Assembly (NCBI RefSeq): GCF_000341285.1
Contig: NW_005178470.1
Coordinates: 227,450 to 291,449, forward strand
Source: Galdieria sulphuraria
Taxonomy: Eukaryota > Rhodophyta > Bangiophyceae > Galdieriales > Galdieriaceae
Direction: 5' to 3'
Length of the DNA: 64,000 nt
How positions within the stretch are numbered: the stretch's first letter is position 1; each line of letters begins with the position of its first letter. The position numbers were made by a program, and so were the translations under genes. Shown piece after piece: positions 1 through 9,315 of this stretch. Under the pieces are notes generated by a model. That model did no database searches. It saw only the letters and a list, made by a program, of their open reading frames with translations, and was not told the DNA's origin.

Positions 1-884
1 GTTACTCCAGTTTGGGGAACCATGGAAACACGTGCTCCTGATCTTTGAAGTTCAAACGGACCCATTCCTCCGCCACTGCCCTGAGAGAATCTTCGTGAAA
101 GAAGAAACAAACCTCCAAATAACACACCGGGTACTATAAGTGACTTGAGAAAGTCAAAGGGGCCGCCTTCTTGTCTTTGTGGAAGTACCCTAATATCAAC
201 GTTATGTTCTGTAAGAAGTTTTAACAGGTTACTGTCATTTGGAAGAGCATCCAGTTTGTGTCGGTTTCCATCTACATCGATTGCCAGAAGTTGATTACCA
301 TCCGGAGAAAAAGTAACCTTCTCAACTTGGTCTTCCTTTACTGCGTGAATCAATTCAGAGTATCGCCATTTCTGTACTGCACCAGGAGCAAAGTGTCTAC
401 GTACTGAAGTTGAAGTTTCTTGTGGAAGTCCAGAACCTGCTGGAGCTTGCAAAATTTGCGGAGAGCTTTCTGCCACTGCTGGAGGAACAAAATTGATGTT
501 GGTTCCCAAAACAAACATGAACAACAAGGCAAGCAAGTAAGGTTCCCACGATTGATTCTTGACAACACTATAGGGAACTATTACTTTGCTCCACTCGTGA
601 CGAAATAGGTCAGCTAGTTGAGTATTGACTGTATTAAGATCCAATTTTCCACGTTCCATATTTTCTCTTATAGCATCTTGAATAATTCTTTTCAACGAAA
701 CTACTTGGGGCTTCTTTCTTGAAAGAGAACCTAATAAAACAAAACGAGTAACACTTCTTCTCTTTTCAACACAGTTCTTGTGTTGACAACCTTCTTTAGG
801 CACTGAGAAAATATTATTTCTCTTTAATGAAAATTTCAAACAAGTGTTAAGGTTTATACTTGAACTAAAACAGAGGTAAGACAT
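1..884 (-). CDS. ftsH: Plastid-type FtsH ATP-dependent metalloprotease, N-terminal part (truncated by window edge)
   Basis: An open frame runs from the ATG at 884 on the minus strand to the window edge without a stop (about 294 codons), so only the amino-terminal part is present. The first ~110 residues are basic and Ser-rich, as in an organelle presequence. A hydrophobic stretch ending in A-V-A-E-S follows, resembling a thylakoid or membrane transfer signal. The FtsH N-terminal domain comes next, with motifs E-L-I-H-A-V near residue 165 and N-V-D-I-R-V near 215. A second membrane segment leads into the Gly-rich linker and the sequence S-G-A-R-V-S-M-V-P-Q-T-G-V-T that precedes the AAA domain in FtsH. 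The ATPase and zinc-site regions lie outside the window. FtsH proteases remove damaged membrane proteins such as photosystem II subunits. Plastid targeting is inferred; a mitochondrial form is possible. Confidence 0.85.
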   Translation of the reverse strand, partial: MSYLCFSSSINLNTCLKFSLKRNNIFSVPKEGCQHKNCVEKRRSVTRFVLLGSLSRKKPQVVSLKRIIQDAIRENMERGKLDLNTVNTQLADLFRHEWSKVIVPYSVVKNQSWEPYLLALLFMFVLGTNINFVPPAVAESSPQILQAPAGSGLPQETSTSVRRHFAPGAVQKWRYSELIHAVKEDQVEKVTFSPDGNQLLAIDVDGNRHKLDALPNDSNLLKLLTEHNVDIRVLPQRQEGGPFDFLKSLIVPGVLFGGLFLLSRRFSQGSGGGMGPFELQRSGARVSMVPQTGV

Positions 885-1665
885 CTCTCTCAATCAATCC
901 ACACCAACAATTCTAATAATAAATGGTATAGATGAAAGACGCACACATTTCATAACAAGTTGTATGAATATCATTTTAGTTTTGCCAAGACTCAGTCTTT
1001 CAAAAGAAATTCAAAGTAATTCATTGGTACAAGAACCTTTATAATCTTTATTCCTACTATTTGTATATAGTGGCTTCGGCATTGAAGAGTAGATATCTAT
1101 GCAATTCTCTTTCTGTCTCAGTGACTTTTTGGAAACCTAACAACAACCAAAGTCAGTCAACTGTCAAGTAAGTATATATACTGGTCGACACAATAGGGCA
1201 TGTTCTAAAACTTTCAGATGGTTGTGTTTTCTCAACGTCGTCAACTTGTATTGCCTCTATACAAATTGAACTCAAACGGCACTTCCTATTACTACAAAAA
1301 AACTGTAGTGACACTAACTATCATCATATCGCCCATTCCTTGCATAATCCATAAAGAACACTCATAGATATACTTACCTCAACAAACCATTTATCGACGG
1401 CGATTTCCTCCAAACATGAAATTTCACCTTATTCCATCTATTGGCAGATTGAATATATATAATCATTAGTTTCATTTGGGTAATACTTGTTACAAGGAAT
1501 ATTAAAACGATTCTGGTATAACAGAAACCTGGTTGATATATAATATCTTGCACAATTCTTTACTCCTACTTGGTTTAGAATACCTTCTCAAAGCGCATTT
1601 TATTAGCTTCCACAAAAAACACTTTTGCATACTATTCTTTAGCTACGTCAGTATACAATATAGAT
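885..1665. other. Intergenic stretch, no gene seen
   Basis: This 780-base AT-rich stretch lies between the start of ftsH and the 3' end of the secreted Ser/Gly-rich gene. Only short, low-quality ORFs occur. It presumably carries the ftsH promoter, but I recognise no specific site. Confidence 0.5.
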
Positions 1666-2451
1666 TTAGACTCCATAACTTTCTGCATATGGAGTTGAAA
1701 AAGGATAATCGCCAGCTGCAGCTGGAATAGTAAAACTGGGTAATAAGTAAGGAAGATCAGGATAAGATCCGAAACCATTGATTTGGGAATACGATCCTTT
1801 GTTGGTGGAGCTTCCAGTAGCCGTACCCTGATAAGATATTGGAGATGAACTTGCTACAGCTTCGGTAATAACTTGGGAACCACCATTACTTGACGAGTGA
1901 CCAGTAACAGATGCGATATAGCCTTTTCCATTTGAGGCAGTATTGAATTCAGCAGATCCACTTCCTTGTGTGGTGACGTCACCTGTAGTTGCTCCTACAA
2001 AGTTGGAATAGTCACTAACTGATGTATCTGCAGAATTTCCATTTCCCTTAGAAACACCTTGAACAGCATCAGTGTATTTGCCAAAAGTTCCAGCTTGACC
2101 ATCTGCAGTGCCTTTTCCTTTAGATGAACTTGAGGAACTTGTGTATTCATGATTATTTTCTCCTGAAGAAGAAGCAGATGCATCTCCGTTCTTTGTGGAA
2201 TCGGAAATGGTTGCTGAGAATAAAGAGTTGGTGTTAGAATCACTTGCATCAAAGCTTCCAGAAGTTGCACTTCCACCAGATTTCGAAGAAGCTGAAGTTG
2301 ATCCTTTTAAATCAGTATTTGAGCCTATTCCAGCAGAATATGATCCAGAAGCAGAAGCATCTCCCGACGTAGAACTCTCGGAGAAGCCAATGGGTGAAGT
2401 AGTGGCGATAACAACGATGCAAAGGAAAAGGAGAGAGAGAAGGATTTTCAT
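1666..2451 (-). CDS. Secreted Ser/Gly/Thr/Ala-rich low-complexity protein (261 aa)
   Basis: The single-exon frame starts at a true ATG and begins with a classic signal peptide (M-K-I-L-L-S-L-L-F-L-C-I-V-V-I-A, cleavage likely near residues 17-25). The rest is dominated by Ser, Gly, Thr, Ala, Asn and Asp in loosely repetitive blocks such as D-A-S-A-S and N-G-D-A-S. It ends in a more hydrophobic, Pro/Tyr-containing tail (residues ~228-261). After the signal peptide I see no Cys, Trp, Arg or Met. No transmembrane segment or GPI-type hydrophobic tail is visible, so the product is probably released or built into the wall or extracellular matrix. I recognise no family. A TATA box lies ~55 bases upstream. 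The composition suits an extracellular protein of an acidophile, but that role is inference. Confidence 0.75.
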   Translation of the reverse strand: MKILLSLLFLCIVVIATTSPIGFSESSTSGDASASGSYSAGIGSNTDLKGSTSASSKSGGSATSGSFDASDSNTNSLFSATISDSTKNGDASASSSGENNHEYTSSSSSSKGKGTADGQAGTFGKYTDAVQGVSKGNGNSADTSVSDYSNFVGATTGDVTTQGSGSAEFNTASNGKGYIASVTGHSSSNGGSQVITEAVASSSPISYQGTATGSSTNKGSYSQINGFGSYPDLPYLLPSFTIPAAAGDYPFSTPYAESYGV

Positions 2452-2506
2452 ATTTAAAAATTGTTATAGCAACGATGACTAAAGTATGTGATGTAAACAG
2501 ATCCAG

Positions 2507-2514
2507 CTTTTATA
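2507..2514 (-). promoter_or_regulatory. TATA box of the secreted Ser/Gly-rich gene
   Basis: The minus strand reads TATAAAAG here, a consensus TATA box. It sits 56-63 bases upstream of the ATG at 2451, which would give a leader of roughly 25-35 bases. Few other genes in the window show such a clean TATA element, consistent with strong or inducible expression (inference). Confidence 0.6.
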
Positions 2515-2939
2515 GCATGGCTAGACTTAACGTTCCACGTGTAGATTCTCCATTTCGACGACAAATGGCATCTTGATTCCTAGATCCTACGATAAGAACT
2601 TTGCTGGATATATTCCACGTGTATCAAGTGTCGCTTGAAATACGAATAGACAATGCAATGTTGCTTGTTTTAGTTCCATTTGTAAGGATATGAGCGATTC
2701 TCGTGGAGCTAATGTTTTCAAGAATCTCGGAGGGTTGATGGATGATTGTGTGGTGGAGAATTGCTTATAATCCTTCGGAAAGCCCAACGAGATATACTCT
2801 CATAACATCCACCTACTGATTGTACTATAATCAAGCATTTGAAGATATCCCTAACTAGTCTTCTTTATAATTTATATATGTATATATTGATAGTAAATAA
2901 TCTCTTATGATCAACGAAGTCCCTACTCATATAGCTTAT
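2515..2939. other. Intergenic stretch, no gene seen
   Basis: About 425 AT-rich bases between the TATA box of the secreted-protein gene and the 3' end of the CS-domain gene. A 66-codon minus-strand ORF at 2587-2787 has no recognisable features. I see nothing else. Confidence 0.5.
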
Positions 2940-4010
2940 CTATGTATGAACCGAAAACTGGACAACTGGATCTCTCGTTTTACGTTGAAATTGGACTACT
3001 TCTGATGGCTGAACTATTCTTTGATGAGCTAAATTCTTTGCAAATTTTCTCTTCAGTCGTCTTCTTTCTCTTCGTAATTCTTTTTTCTGTTGACGACTTT
3101 GAAACAACATTGAGAGTTCTCTTTCTTTCTCATTTTTCATTTGTTGCACATTGTCGACCTTGGAACCGACCTCTTCTGCAACTCTTAACAACATGTCCTA
3201 GTTGAAGATATAAATTCCCACCATATCAAACTCACAAGTTAACCTCAACTACCTTTGTTGGCTTCGGCTGTGATACTTTCTGAGGAATATCATCATCACA
3301 TTTCAATTGTCTCGAAGAAACAGACTTTCGGCTAGTTTTCCTAAACCTTTATCCATATTCAATACAACACGATGATCCTACCAAACTCAAAACTTCTTCA
3401 TAAAATACCTATTTACAATTTGCTTCAACTCCCAAAGTGACAAGTTTCCTCTTAGATAACTGAAAAAGCTAGAACGAAACGAAAGCAATATTCTTCTTCT
3501 TCTATATGCACTTGGAATATCTCTCATCAACCTTTGACAAAATTGTTTGTAAACTGAACGAAACAAGGGCAACTTCTCCATAAGGAAAGGAGTTTGTTCT
3601 TCTTTTTGGATTTCGCTGGACTCTTCTCTCCCTTTGCAAATCTGCTTCTCTTCAGCAAGGTCATCGGCTATATTACGTGAGGGTGAGCTTTCTTCTTCCT
3701 TATGAGCAAAAGGTACATTCACCAAAATATATCCCTTGTCTGTGGAAAATGCATTGGCTCTATACGGATTGACTTTACACTCTTCTGGAAACTTGACATC
3801 AAGTTGATATTTTCTAGAAAAACGAAAAGTGTTTAGAGAAATATGCGTGGGTTCTACTTGCAAGTCAATAAGATGGAAAGGAACTTTAGGGAGACAGACG
3901 CGAAGTGTCACAAGTTGCTTTTTGTGTGAAACAAACCATTTGTGTGATGGCGTTCTAATCATAAAGCTGAAATATTGATTTCTGATGATTCCTTTACATT
4001 CTATTTTCAT
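2940..4010 (-). CDS. CS/p23-like (PIH1-type) domain protein, 3 exons
   Basis: Reconstructed from three exons on the minus strand: 3409-4010, 3253-3340 and 2940-3197. The introns are 68 and 55 bases with GT-AG ends, and phases agree to give 315 residues. Exon 1 alone would stop at 3387. Splicing instead joins it in frame to a separate-looking basic ORF at 2940-3194. Residues ~18-110 form a beta-rich segment resembling the C-terminal CS-like domain of PIH1 proteins, which act with R2TP/HSP90 in assembling complexes. A charged linker follows, then a strongly basic predicted coiled-coil tail. The ATG at 4010 lies only 24 bases after the SLX1 stop on the same strand. The family call is tentative; the gene structure is the firmer part. 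Confidence 0.6.
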
Positions 4011-4034
4011 ATTGTATTGGGTTTCAAAAGAGAC

Positions 4035-5189
4035 TCAATCCATTTTCTCAACAATTCTTCTTCGAGAACAGTATCTTGAACAACTTGGACAGTCTGGCGA
4101 ACAAGCATTTCTCGAATGCAATATATCATTCTTCTTCGGAGTATTTGTCAAAGCTAAAGTATGGAAATGTTCACTTATTTGTATCTCATAGAGAGGTTTT
4201 GAATCGTCTCGAATTTTCGTTAAAGTTTCCATTGGGCACTCGAATATTTTTCCAACTCTAAACGTAGAATCCGAATCACTTGGAAGTTCATCAGAGTCTG
4301 TGGAAGAAACTTCAACTACATCTATTTCACTACCTAATAAACTATACATGGTATCCCATTTTTCTTCTGTTTGGTTATCTTTGTGCTTCTCCACTCTAAC
4401 AGTGTCTTGAAGAGACTTTTGTGGAGGAAATCTTTGTTTCCTTTTCGACTCATTCAAGCAACCCATCTCTTCAAAAGGTAAAATATTGGTCTGAACATTC
4501 AAAGGCAAATGACTTGTTTTGAATAACAACTCTGAACAATCAGCGATTGCTTCTTCTAGAAATGTCACCATCAAAGTATGATTGGACCAATGAGGAGAAC
4601 GAACTAAATCAATCAGTATTTTTACCTTTCCTGAAATACCTGAAGAATACTTGCTCGACTTTCGTGAGTCCTGTTTGTTTGTCTCGTTGGTGTTTTTAGA
4701 ATGAAGAGAACTATCATTATTCACTGGTTTGAGTGCTCTTGTTTTGGTTGGATGTTGCCAAGCCCATTCAAACTGTAGAGCTTCAGTCTTAGTCTCAAAT
4801 CCATGAATAAAGAGAACCATTTGCCAAGGACGAAAACATTTTGTTCTCAAAGCACCTCCAGCCTTCAAATCACCGTTGTGTTGACGCAAACGTCTTGCAG
4901 GATTTGTAGTAAATCCGATATAAGTACGATTCTTTCCATATGGATGTTCGGACAGTGACCTTAATAGATAACAGCAATAGAAACCATCACTATGTGTTTC
5001 TTCGTGACAATGCAAATCTCCTTCCAAAGAGGAAGCAGGACACTGAGTAGTGGTGTTGAATTTATTCTCCAATCGTACTCGAAGTTCAGGAAAAGGAAAT
5101 GAGTCTTCTTCTTCCGAAATAGTTCCTGTAGGAGAAGATAATAAAGTCGTGTTGAAAAGTTCTTCTACTCTATTTCTAGTCAAAGACAT
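4035..5189 (-). CDS. SLX1: SLX1 structure-specific endonuclease subunit (GIY-YIG)
   Basis: Single exon. I place the start at the ATG at 5189 because the frame extends upstream only through non-ATG codons, giving 384 residues. A GIY-YIG nuclease domain spans roughly residues 70-155: C-C-Y-L-L-R-S, then [10 protein letters not shown], the conserved R-R-L-R-Q-H-N, and the acidic catalytic site in [14 protein letters not shown]1 cuts branched DNA such as Holliday junctions with its partner SLX4. The carboxyl end has a Cys cluster ([12 protein letters not shown]). This looks like a shortened remnant of the C-terminal zinc finger of SLX1. The ~70-residue N-terminal extension and the acidic insert before the Cys cluster are longer than usual. 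Confidence 0.88.
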   Translation of the reverse strand: MSLTRNRVEELFNTTLLSSPTGTISEEEDSFPFPELRVRLENKFNTTTQCPASSLEGDLHCHEETHSDGFYCCYLLRSLSEHPYGKNRTYIGFTTNPARRLRQHNGDLKAGGALRTKCFRPWQMVLFIHGFETKTEALQFEWAWQHPTKTRALKPVNNDSSLHSKNTNETNKQDSRKSSKYSSGISGKVKILIDLVRSPHWSNHTLMVTFLEEAIADCSELLFKTSHLPLNVQTNILPFEEMGCLNESKRKQRFPPQKSLQDTVRVEKHKDNQTEEKWDTMYSLLGSEIDVVEVSSTDSDELPSDSDSTFRVGKIFECPMETLTKIRDDSKPLYEIQISEHFHTLALTNTPKKNDILHSRNACSPDCPSCSRYCSRRRIVEKMD

Positions 5190-5605
5190 AAGAAATGGTC
5201 TAAGACAAGTTGTCAAATATGGAAAGCCACATTTCCCATTTCAAAACGGTCCACCAAAATTCTCTTTTTGGTACAAACCATTTTTCCATCTGCGAGTTGC
5301 TTTGAAAGAATCGAATAGTTTGGAAGTCTTCTTATCTATTATTTTCTATAGGTGTGCATGTGATAACAATGGGAATGGAAAAAGACTAGTGCCAAAAGAA
5401 AAAGTAACAACATGCAGAAGCTCATATGACTTTTCAAGCTTTGCTCAATTGAATTTCATTCAAAAGATACTATCTCAGAATGTTTGTTTTATGTCAGTAG
5501 GAAGAATAAGCAGTTTATCAGTAGTTCAAATCTTATAAGGAAACTACTCTTTCACAACATTTCTTTAAGAAAATAAAATCTGATTGAATCCCTTTTGGAG
5601 GAGAT
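5190..5605. other. Divergent intergenic region between SLX1 and citramalate synthase
   Basis: About 416 bases upstream of two divergent genes. It holds no credible gene and presumably carries both promoters. No clear TATA element was recognised. Confidence 0.5.
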
Positions 5606-7558
5606 ATGGCCTTCTTATCTTGGAGGCCGCTTACGATGAAACTTGAAAACAGCATAACGGTTCGGAATAATAAGTGTTGGATTAGTGATTCTTGTCAATC
5701 TCTTGGGTTTCCTGTTCTTACAAAGTTTCCTTCCACACTCTGGATCAAAAGGTACAAGCAGCAAGTATTCTTATGTCGAAAGAACAATCAACACTGCAAC
5801 CCTTTCTTGATAGTGAACAGAATGGACATATATGATACAACCTTAAGAGATGGAGCACAGGGTGAAAATATCTCTTTTACAGTTATCGACAAACTTCGAA
5901 TTGCAAAAGCTTTGGATGAATTTGGAGTTCAGTACATAGAAGGTGGTTGGCCTGGAAGTAATCCTAAGGATGTAGAATTTTTCAAGAGAGCCAAGCAAGA
6001 ACTGCATTTGTGTCGTGCCAAGTTGGTAGCTTTTGGGAGTACTCGAAGAAAAGGCATTCGTTGTCAAGATGATGTTAATCTTAGGCTACTAATAGAAGCA
6101 GAAACTTCAGTAGTAACCATTGTAGCCAAGTCGTGGAAGGAACAAGTGATTAACGTTTTAAATGTTTCTTTAGAAGAAAATTTGGCTATGATTGAGGAAT
6201 CAGTTCGGTTTTTGAAGGAGCATGATAAGGAAGTGATGGTAGATGCTGAACACTTCTTTGATGGATATAGCCACAATGCTTCTTATGCTTTGGCTTGTTT
6301 GGATGCAGCAATTCGTGGCGGAGCTGATGTCTTAGTATTATGTGATACGAATGGAGGTTGTTTGCCTTGGCATATTTATGAAACAACCAGTTCTGTTGCC
6401 AGTCATTTTGGTAGTCAACAAAGGATTGGCATACATTGTCATAATGATATGGAATTGGCTGTATCTAATAGTTTATCAGCTGTTTATGCTGGAGCTTCAC
6501 TTGTACAAGGAACTATGAATGGTTATGGAGAACGCACTGGGAATGCCAATCTAATCAGTATTATTCCAACTCTTCAACTGAAAATGAATTATAATGTAGT
6601 TGGTTCGAAGTTGATATCTTTGACAGAATTATCAAGATGGATGGATGAAGTAACCAACGTTCCTCATCAACCTTCACGACCTTATGTTGGAGATTGTGCT
6701 TTTGCCCATAAGGGTGGATTGCATGTATCTGCAATTTTAAAGGATGAGCGATCTTATCAACACATTGATCCTTCTCTAGTAGGAAATCGAAAACGGATGT
6801 TGATTTCAGAGCTTTCAGGAAGAGGAAATATTGTTGATAAGATGAAGCAGATGGGAATCGTAACAGACTCTCAGTTGCAAGATCCTGAATGGAAACGACG
6901 TATTCAAGGAATCTTGGAACAAGTCAAATCATTAGAGAATAAAGGTTATACCTTTGAAGGTGCGGAAGCTTCCATAGAATTGATGATACGACGAAGTTTG
7001 AATAATTATCGTTCTCCTTTCGAATTGTTGGATTTCACAGTGTTGACTGGCAACAAGAGAGTGTATTATGCAGTCGGAGAGTCTAACAATATTTTAACTC
7101 ATGGAGTTTATTCATCTGAAACTTTCCGTAACGAATCTATCACACAAGCTATTGTCAAGCTTGGAATTTTGGAGACTTCAAATGGTGCATGCCCTATAGA
7201 AAGGACTAGATGTTTCGAAGCAGCTGAAGGAAATGGTCCTCTGAATGCTGTCAACCTTGCACTGAAGAAGGCTCTTGTTCGGGTTCATGCTCCTTTAGAA
7301 CATGTCAATCTTCAAGATTACAAGGTGCGTATTTTGGATAATGAATCTGCAACAGCTGCTGTTACTCGTGTTATGGTGGAGTTTTATGATGCAGAAACCA
7401 AATGTGTTTGGAGTACAGTTTGTGCACATTCCAATATTATTGTTGCAAGTGTTCAAGCACTGATGGATGGATTCGAATATGCGTTGCTTCAGAGATTGCC
7501 TGCTTGTTTTATTGCTTCTGAAGGAGAGTCTTCTGAAAAAAGCGCCGTTCTTTTATAA
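5606..7558 (+). CDS. cimA: (R)-citramalate synthase, CimA-type, with organelle presequence
   Basis: Single exon of 650 codons from the ATG at 5606. Residues 1-~70 look like a transit peptide: basic and hydroxylated, with few acids. The HMGL-like TIM-barrel domain begins at I-Y-D-T-T-L-R-D-G-A-Q-G-E (residues ~75-87), with metal and active-site motifs H-C-H-N-D (~272) and N-G-Y-G-E-R-T-G-N-A-N. The C-terminal ~150 residues match the LeuA regulatory domain. D-T-T-L-R-D-G-A-Q followed by the long spacing and the G-G-W-P-G-S-N-P-K-D motif points to the CimA branch rather than 2-isopropylmalate synthase. The enzyme condenses pyruvate and acetyl-CoA to citramalate, feeding isoleucine synthesis without threonine deaminase. 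Bacterial origin by transfer is plausible. The organelle (plastid or mitochondrion) is not determined. Confidence 0.87.
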   Translation: MAFLSWRPLTMKLENSITVRNNKCWISDSCQSLGFPVLTKFPSTLWIKRYKQQVFLCRKNNQHCNPFLIVNRMDIYDTTLRDGAQGENISFTVIDKLRIAKALDEFGVQYIEGGWPGSNPKDVEFFKRAKQELHLCRAKLVAFGSTRRKGIRCQDDVNLRLLIEAETSVVTIVAKSWKEQVINVLNVSLEENLAMIEESVRFLKEHDKEVMVDAEHFFDGYSHNASYALACLDAAIRGGADVLVLCDTNGGCLPWHIYETTSSVASHFGSQQRIGIHCHNDMELAVSNSLSAVYAGASLVQGTMNGYGERTGNANLISIIPTLQLKMNYNVVGSKLISLTELSRWMDEVTNVPHQPSRPYVGDCAFAHKGGLHVSAILKDERSYQHIDPSLVGNRKRMLISELSGRGNIVDKMKQMGIVTDSQLQDPEWKRRIQGILEQVKSLENKGYTFEGAEASIELMIRRSLNNYRSPFELLDFTVLTGNKRVYYAVGESNNILTHGVYSSETFRNESITQAIVKLGILETSNGACPIERTRCFEAAEGNGPLNAVNLALKKALVRVHAPLEHVNLQDYKVRILDNESATAAVTRVMVEFYDAETKCVWSTVCAHSNIIVASVQALMDGFEYALLQRLPACFIASEGESSEKSAVLL

Positions 7559-7601
7559 AATGAATATGAATGAATGACAACCATACAGACTTTTTATATA
7601 C

Positions 7602-7604
<3 letters not shown>

Positions 7605-7640
<36 letters not shown>
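7605..7640. repeat. (AT)18 microsatellite
   Basis: Uninterrupted AT dinucleotides run for 36 bases in the spacer between the convergent citramalate synthase and TLDc genes. Confidence 0.95.
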
Positions 7641-7642
<2 letters not shown>

Positions 7643-7799
7643 AAGAATCTTATCATAATAGCTTTTGATATCATCATATTTGAATGAGTTTTCTTGATAT
7701 AATCGTAATGTCCTTATGAGAATTACGAAAATATCTAAACTTTACATTTGGGATGACTTTCCAATAAACCAACTTGGCAATATATAGTATGTTACCTAT

Positions 7800-9182
7800 C
7801 TAGTTAGAAATGGGACACCAAGCTTCTAATATATGACAAGTGAACTCCCTATAAGAACATAAAGTAGGACTGTGAAATGTATCACATTCTCCAGATGAAC
7901 CACTGACAAAGTCTGAATCGATCCATATAGCAAAATGCTTACCACCCCCTATAGCTAGGAAATCCATACTGCTTAGTTGAAAGGAATGATTTTCGGAAGA
8001 CCATCGATAAACATGATATTCTGGAGATAGAGTAAATACAAAACATTCTCCAGTGCCATAATAGTGTAAGCAAGGCTTCCAAGGCTGTGATGCATAACAA
8101 CCAAAGCAATCACCGTCCGTATTCTTGATAAGAAGCAATGTAGGACTTTTCTCCGATACTCGACTATAAAAAGTGTGAATGCTAATTCCATGATCATTGG
8201 TCGAATACAGAAGACTCCAATCGCAGTTCTGATAACGTCTAGGCATACATAAAGAGAGCAATATCAAATCATTGGAACGAAGAATGGCAGAATTCTGCAA
8301 CAATTTTGGAGTAAAATGAGATAATGAATTGCCAGTTTGCAAAGTTCTGAAGCGCGAATGCAATTGTTGCGTTGAAAAGTATAAAGATTCCATAGGGCTT
8401 TGTAAACCTACAAAAGTTATATCTTGTTTTTCACAAACATGAATAAAACCCAATGGCACAGAAATATTGGCGTCTTTCAGCACTCGTTTGGAAAAGGATA
8501 ACTCTGGAATATCCTTCAGCCTTTTCTCCAATGATACTTTGGCAATTTCTTTCTCACTTTGAAAGACAACTTCTGAATCTAAGGGCCTAAATACAAGCAA
8601 ATCATGGCATAGTGAAAGAGTTCCTTGCACTCCTTGGTCTTGTCCTTGATTGCTTGTTCTTAAAACGTCAACAGTTATTTCGTTAGAAAACATTTCCTTT
8701 TCCAAAGAGGTTTCTTTTTCTTCTGAAACGGACTCAAACGAGCTACGTTCCGGTTGTATATCTTCCCTGCTTTTCTTCTTCACAGGTTTCTTCTTGTTCC
8801 AGAAATGAGAACCCATAAAATTTTCGTGTTCAGCGTTTTGTGAAGTCTTGTTGAACAAACTTATTCCAACATTTGGACTCTTCCGCTCGGAAGAGTCTTC
8901 AGTTTGCACGAATCCAGAAGTTTGCAGTTTTCCTTGAAGATTTTGTAGATTTCTCAATTGCAGCGAGAGAGACTCATTTTCAAAACGCAATTGTGCCAAT
9001 TCCACTTTCAAAGCAGCTATTTGACTTTCCCAACCTTCTTTCCAGTAGCCAGAAGAATTCGTTGGCTTGTCTTGTCCAGTTACAGTTACCGAACGGTCTA
9101 TGTCGTTCACATTCAAAGACTCCTGACTTGCTTTGTTCACAAAGTTTGCTTCCTCAGAAAGTTGTTGTTGGGAAACTTGCAT
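7800..9182 (-). CDS. TLDc-domain protein (OXR1/TLDC-like)
   Basis: Single exon, 460 residues, true ATG at 9182. The N-terminal third is polar, with a short coiled coil near residues 50-85. Residues ~175-215 resemble a GRAM-like strand region (G-T-L-S-L-C-H-D-L-L-V-F). The C-terminal TLDc domain covers ~290-460: D-W-S-L-L-Y-S-T-N-D-H-G-I-S, then P-T-L-L-L-I-K-N, F-G-C-Y-A-S-Q-P-W, Y-Y-G-T-G-E, and a final block with G-G-G-K-H-F-A-I-W-I-D. TLDc proteins include OXR1 and NCOA7, which protect against oxidative stress and bind the V-ATPase. The general fold call is firm; the specific role is inferred. The gene is divergent from the sterol desaturase, with 133 bases between start codons. Confidence 0.85.
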   Translation of the reverse strand: MQVSQQQLSEEANFVNKASQESLNVNDIDRSVTVTGQDKPTNSSGYWKEGWESQIAALKVELAQLRFENESLSLQLRNLQNLQGKLQTSGFVQTEDSSERKSPNVGISLFNKTSQNAEHENFMGSHFWNKKKPVKKKSREDIQPERSSFESVSEEKETSLEKEMFSNEITVDVLRTSNQGQDQGVQGTLSLCHDLLVFRPLDSEVVFQSEKEIAKVSLEKRLKDIPELSFSKRVLKDANISVPLGFIHVCEKQDITFVGLQSPMESLYFSTQQLHSRFRTLQTGNSLSHFTPKLLQNSAILRSNDLILLSLCMPRRYQNCDWSLLYSTNDHGISIHTFYSRVSEKSPTLLLIKNTDGDCFGCYASQPWKPCLHYYGTGECFVFTLSPEYHVYRWSSENHSFQLSSMDFLAIGGGKHFAIWIDSDFVSGSSGECDTFHSPTLCSYREFTCHILEAWCPISN

Positions 9183-9315
9183 TTCACCAGTCTACTTTCT
9201 AACACAACTGGTGAGTTTGCAATCTCAAGAAATCATCATTTGCCAATTCATTTGTGCGTTGTGGTGTCGCGTGTCTCACACTGTTCAAAGAGCTTAAAGG
9301 CACCAAGTATTTGAT

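Noticed and set aside
2587-2787. 66-codon minus-strand ORF
   Set aside because: No recognisable motif, no neighbouring exons that join in phase; likely chance.
5050-5538. 162-codon plus-strand ORF overlapping the SLX1 start
   Set aside because: It runs antisense through conserved SLX1 sequence and has no domain of its own.
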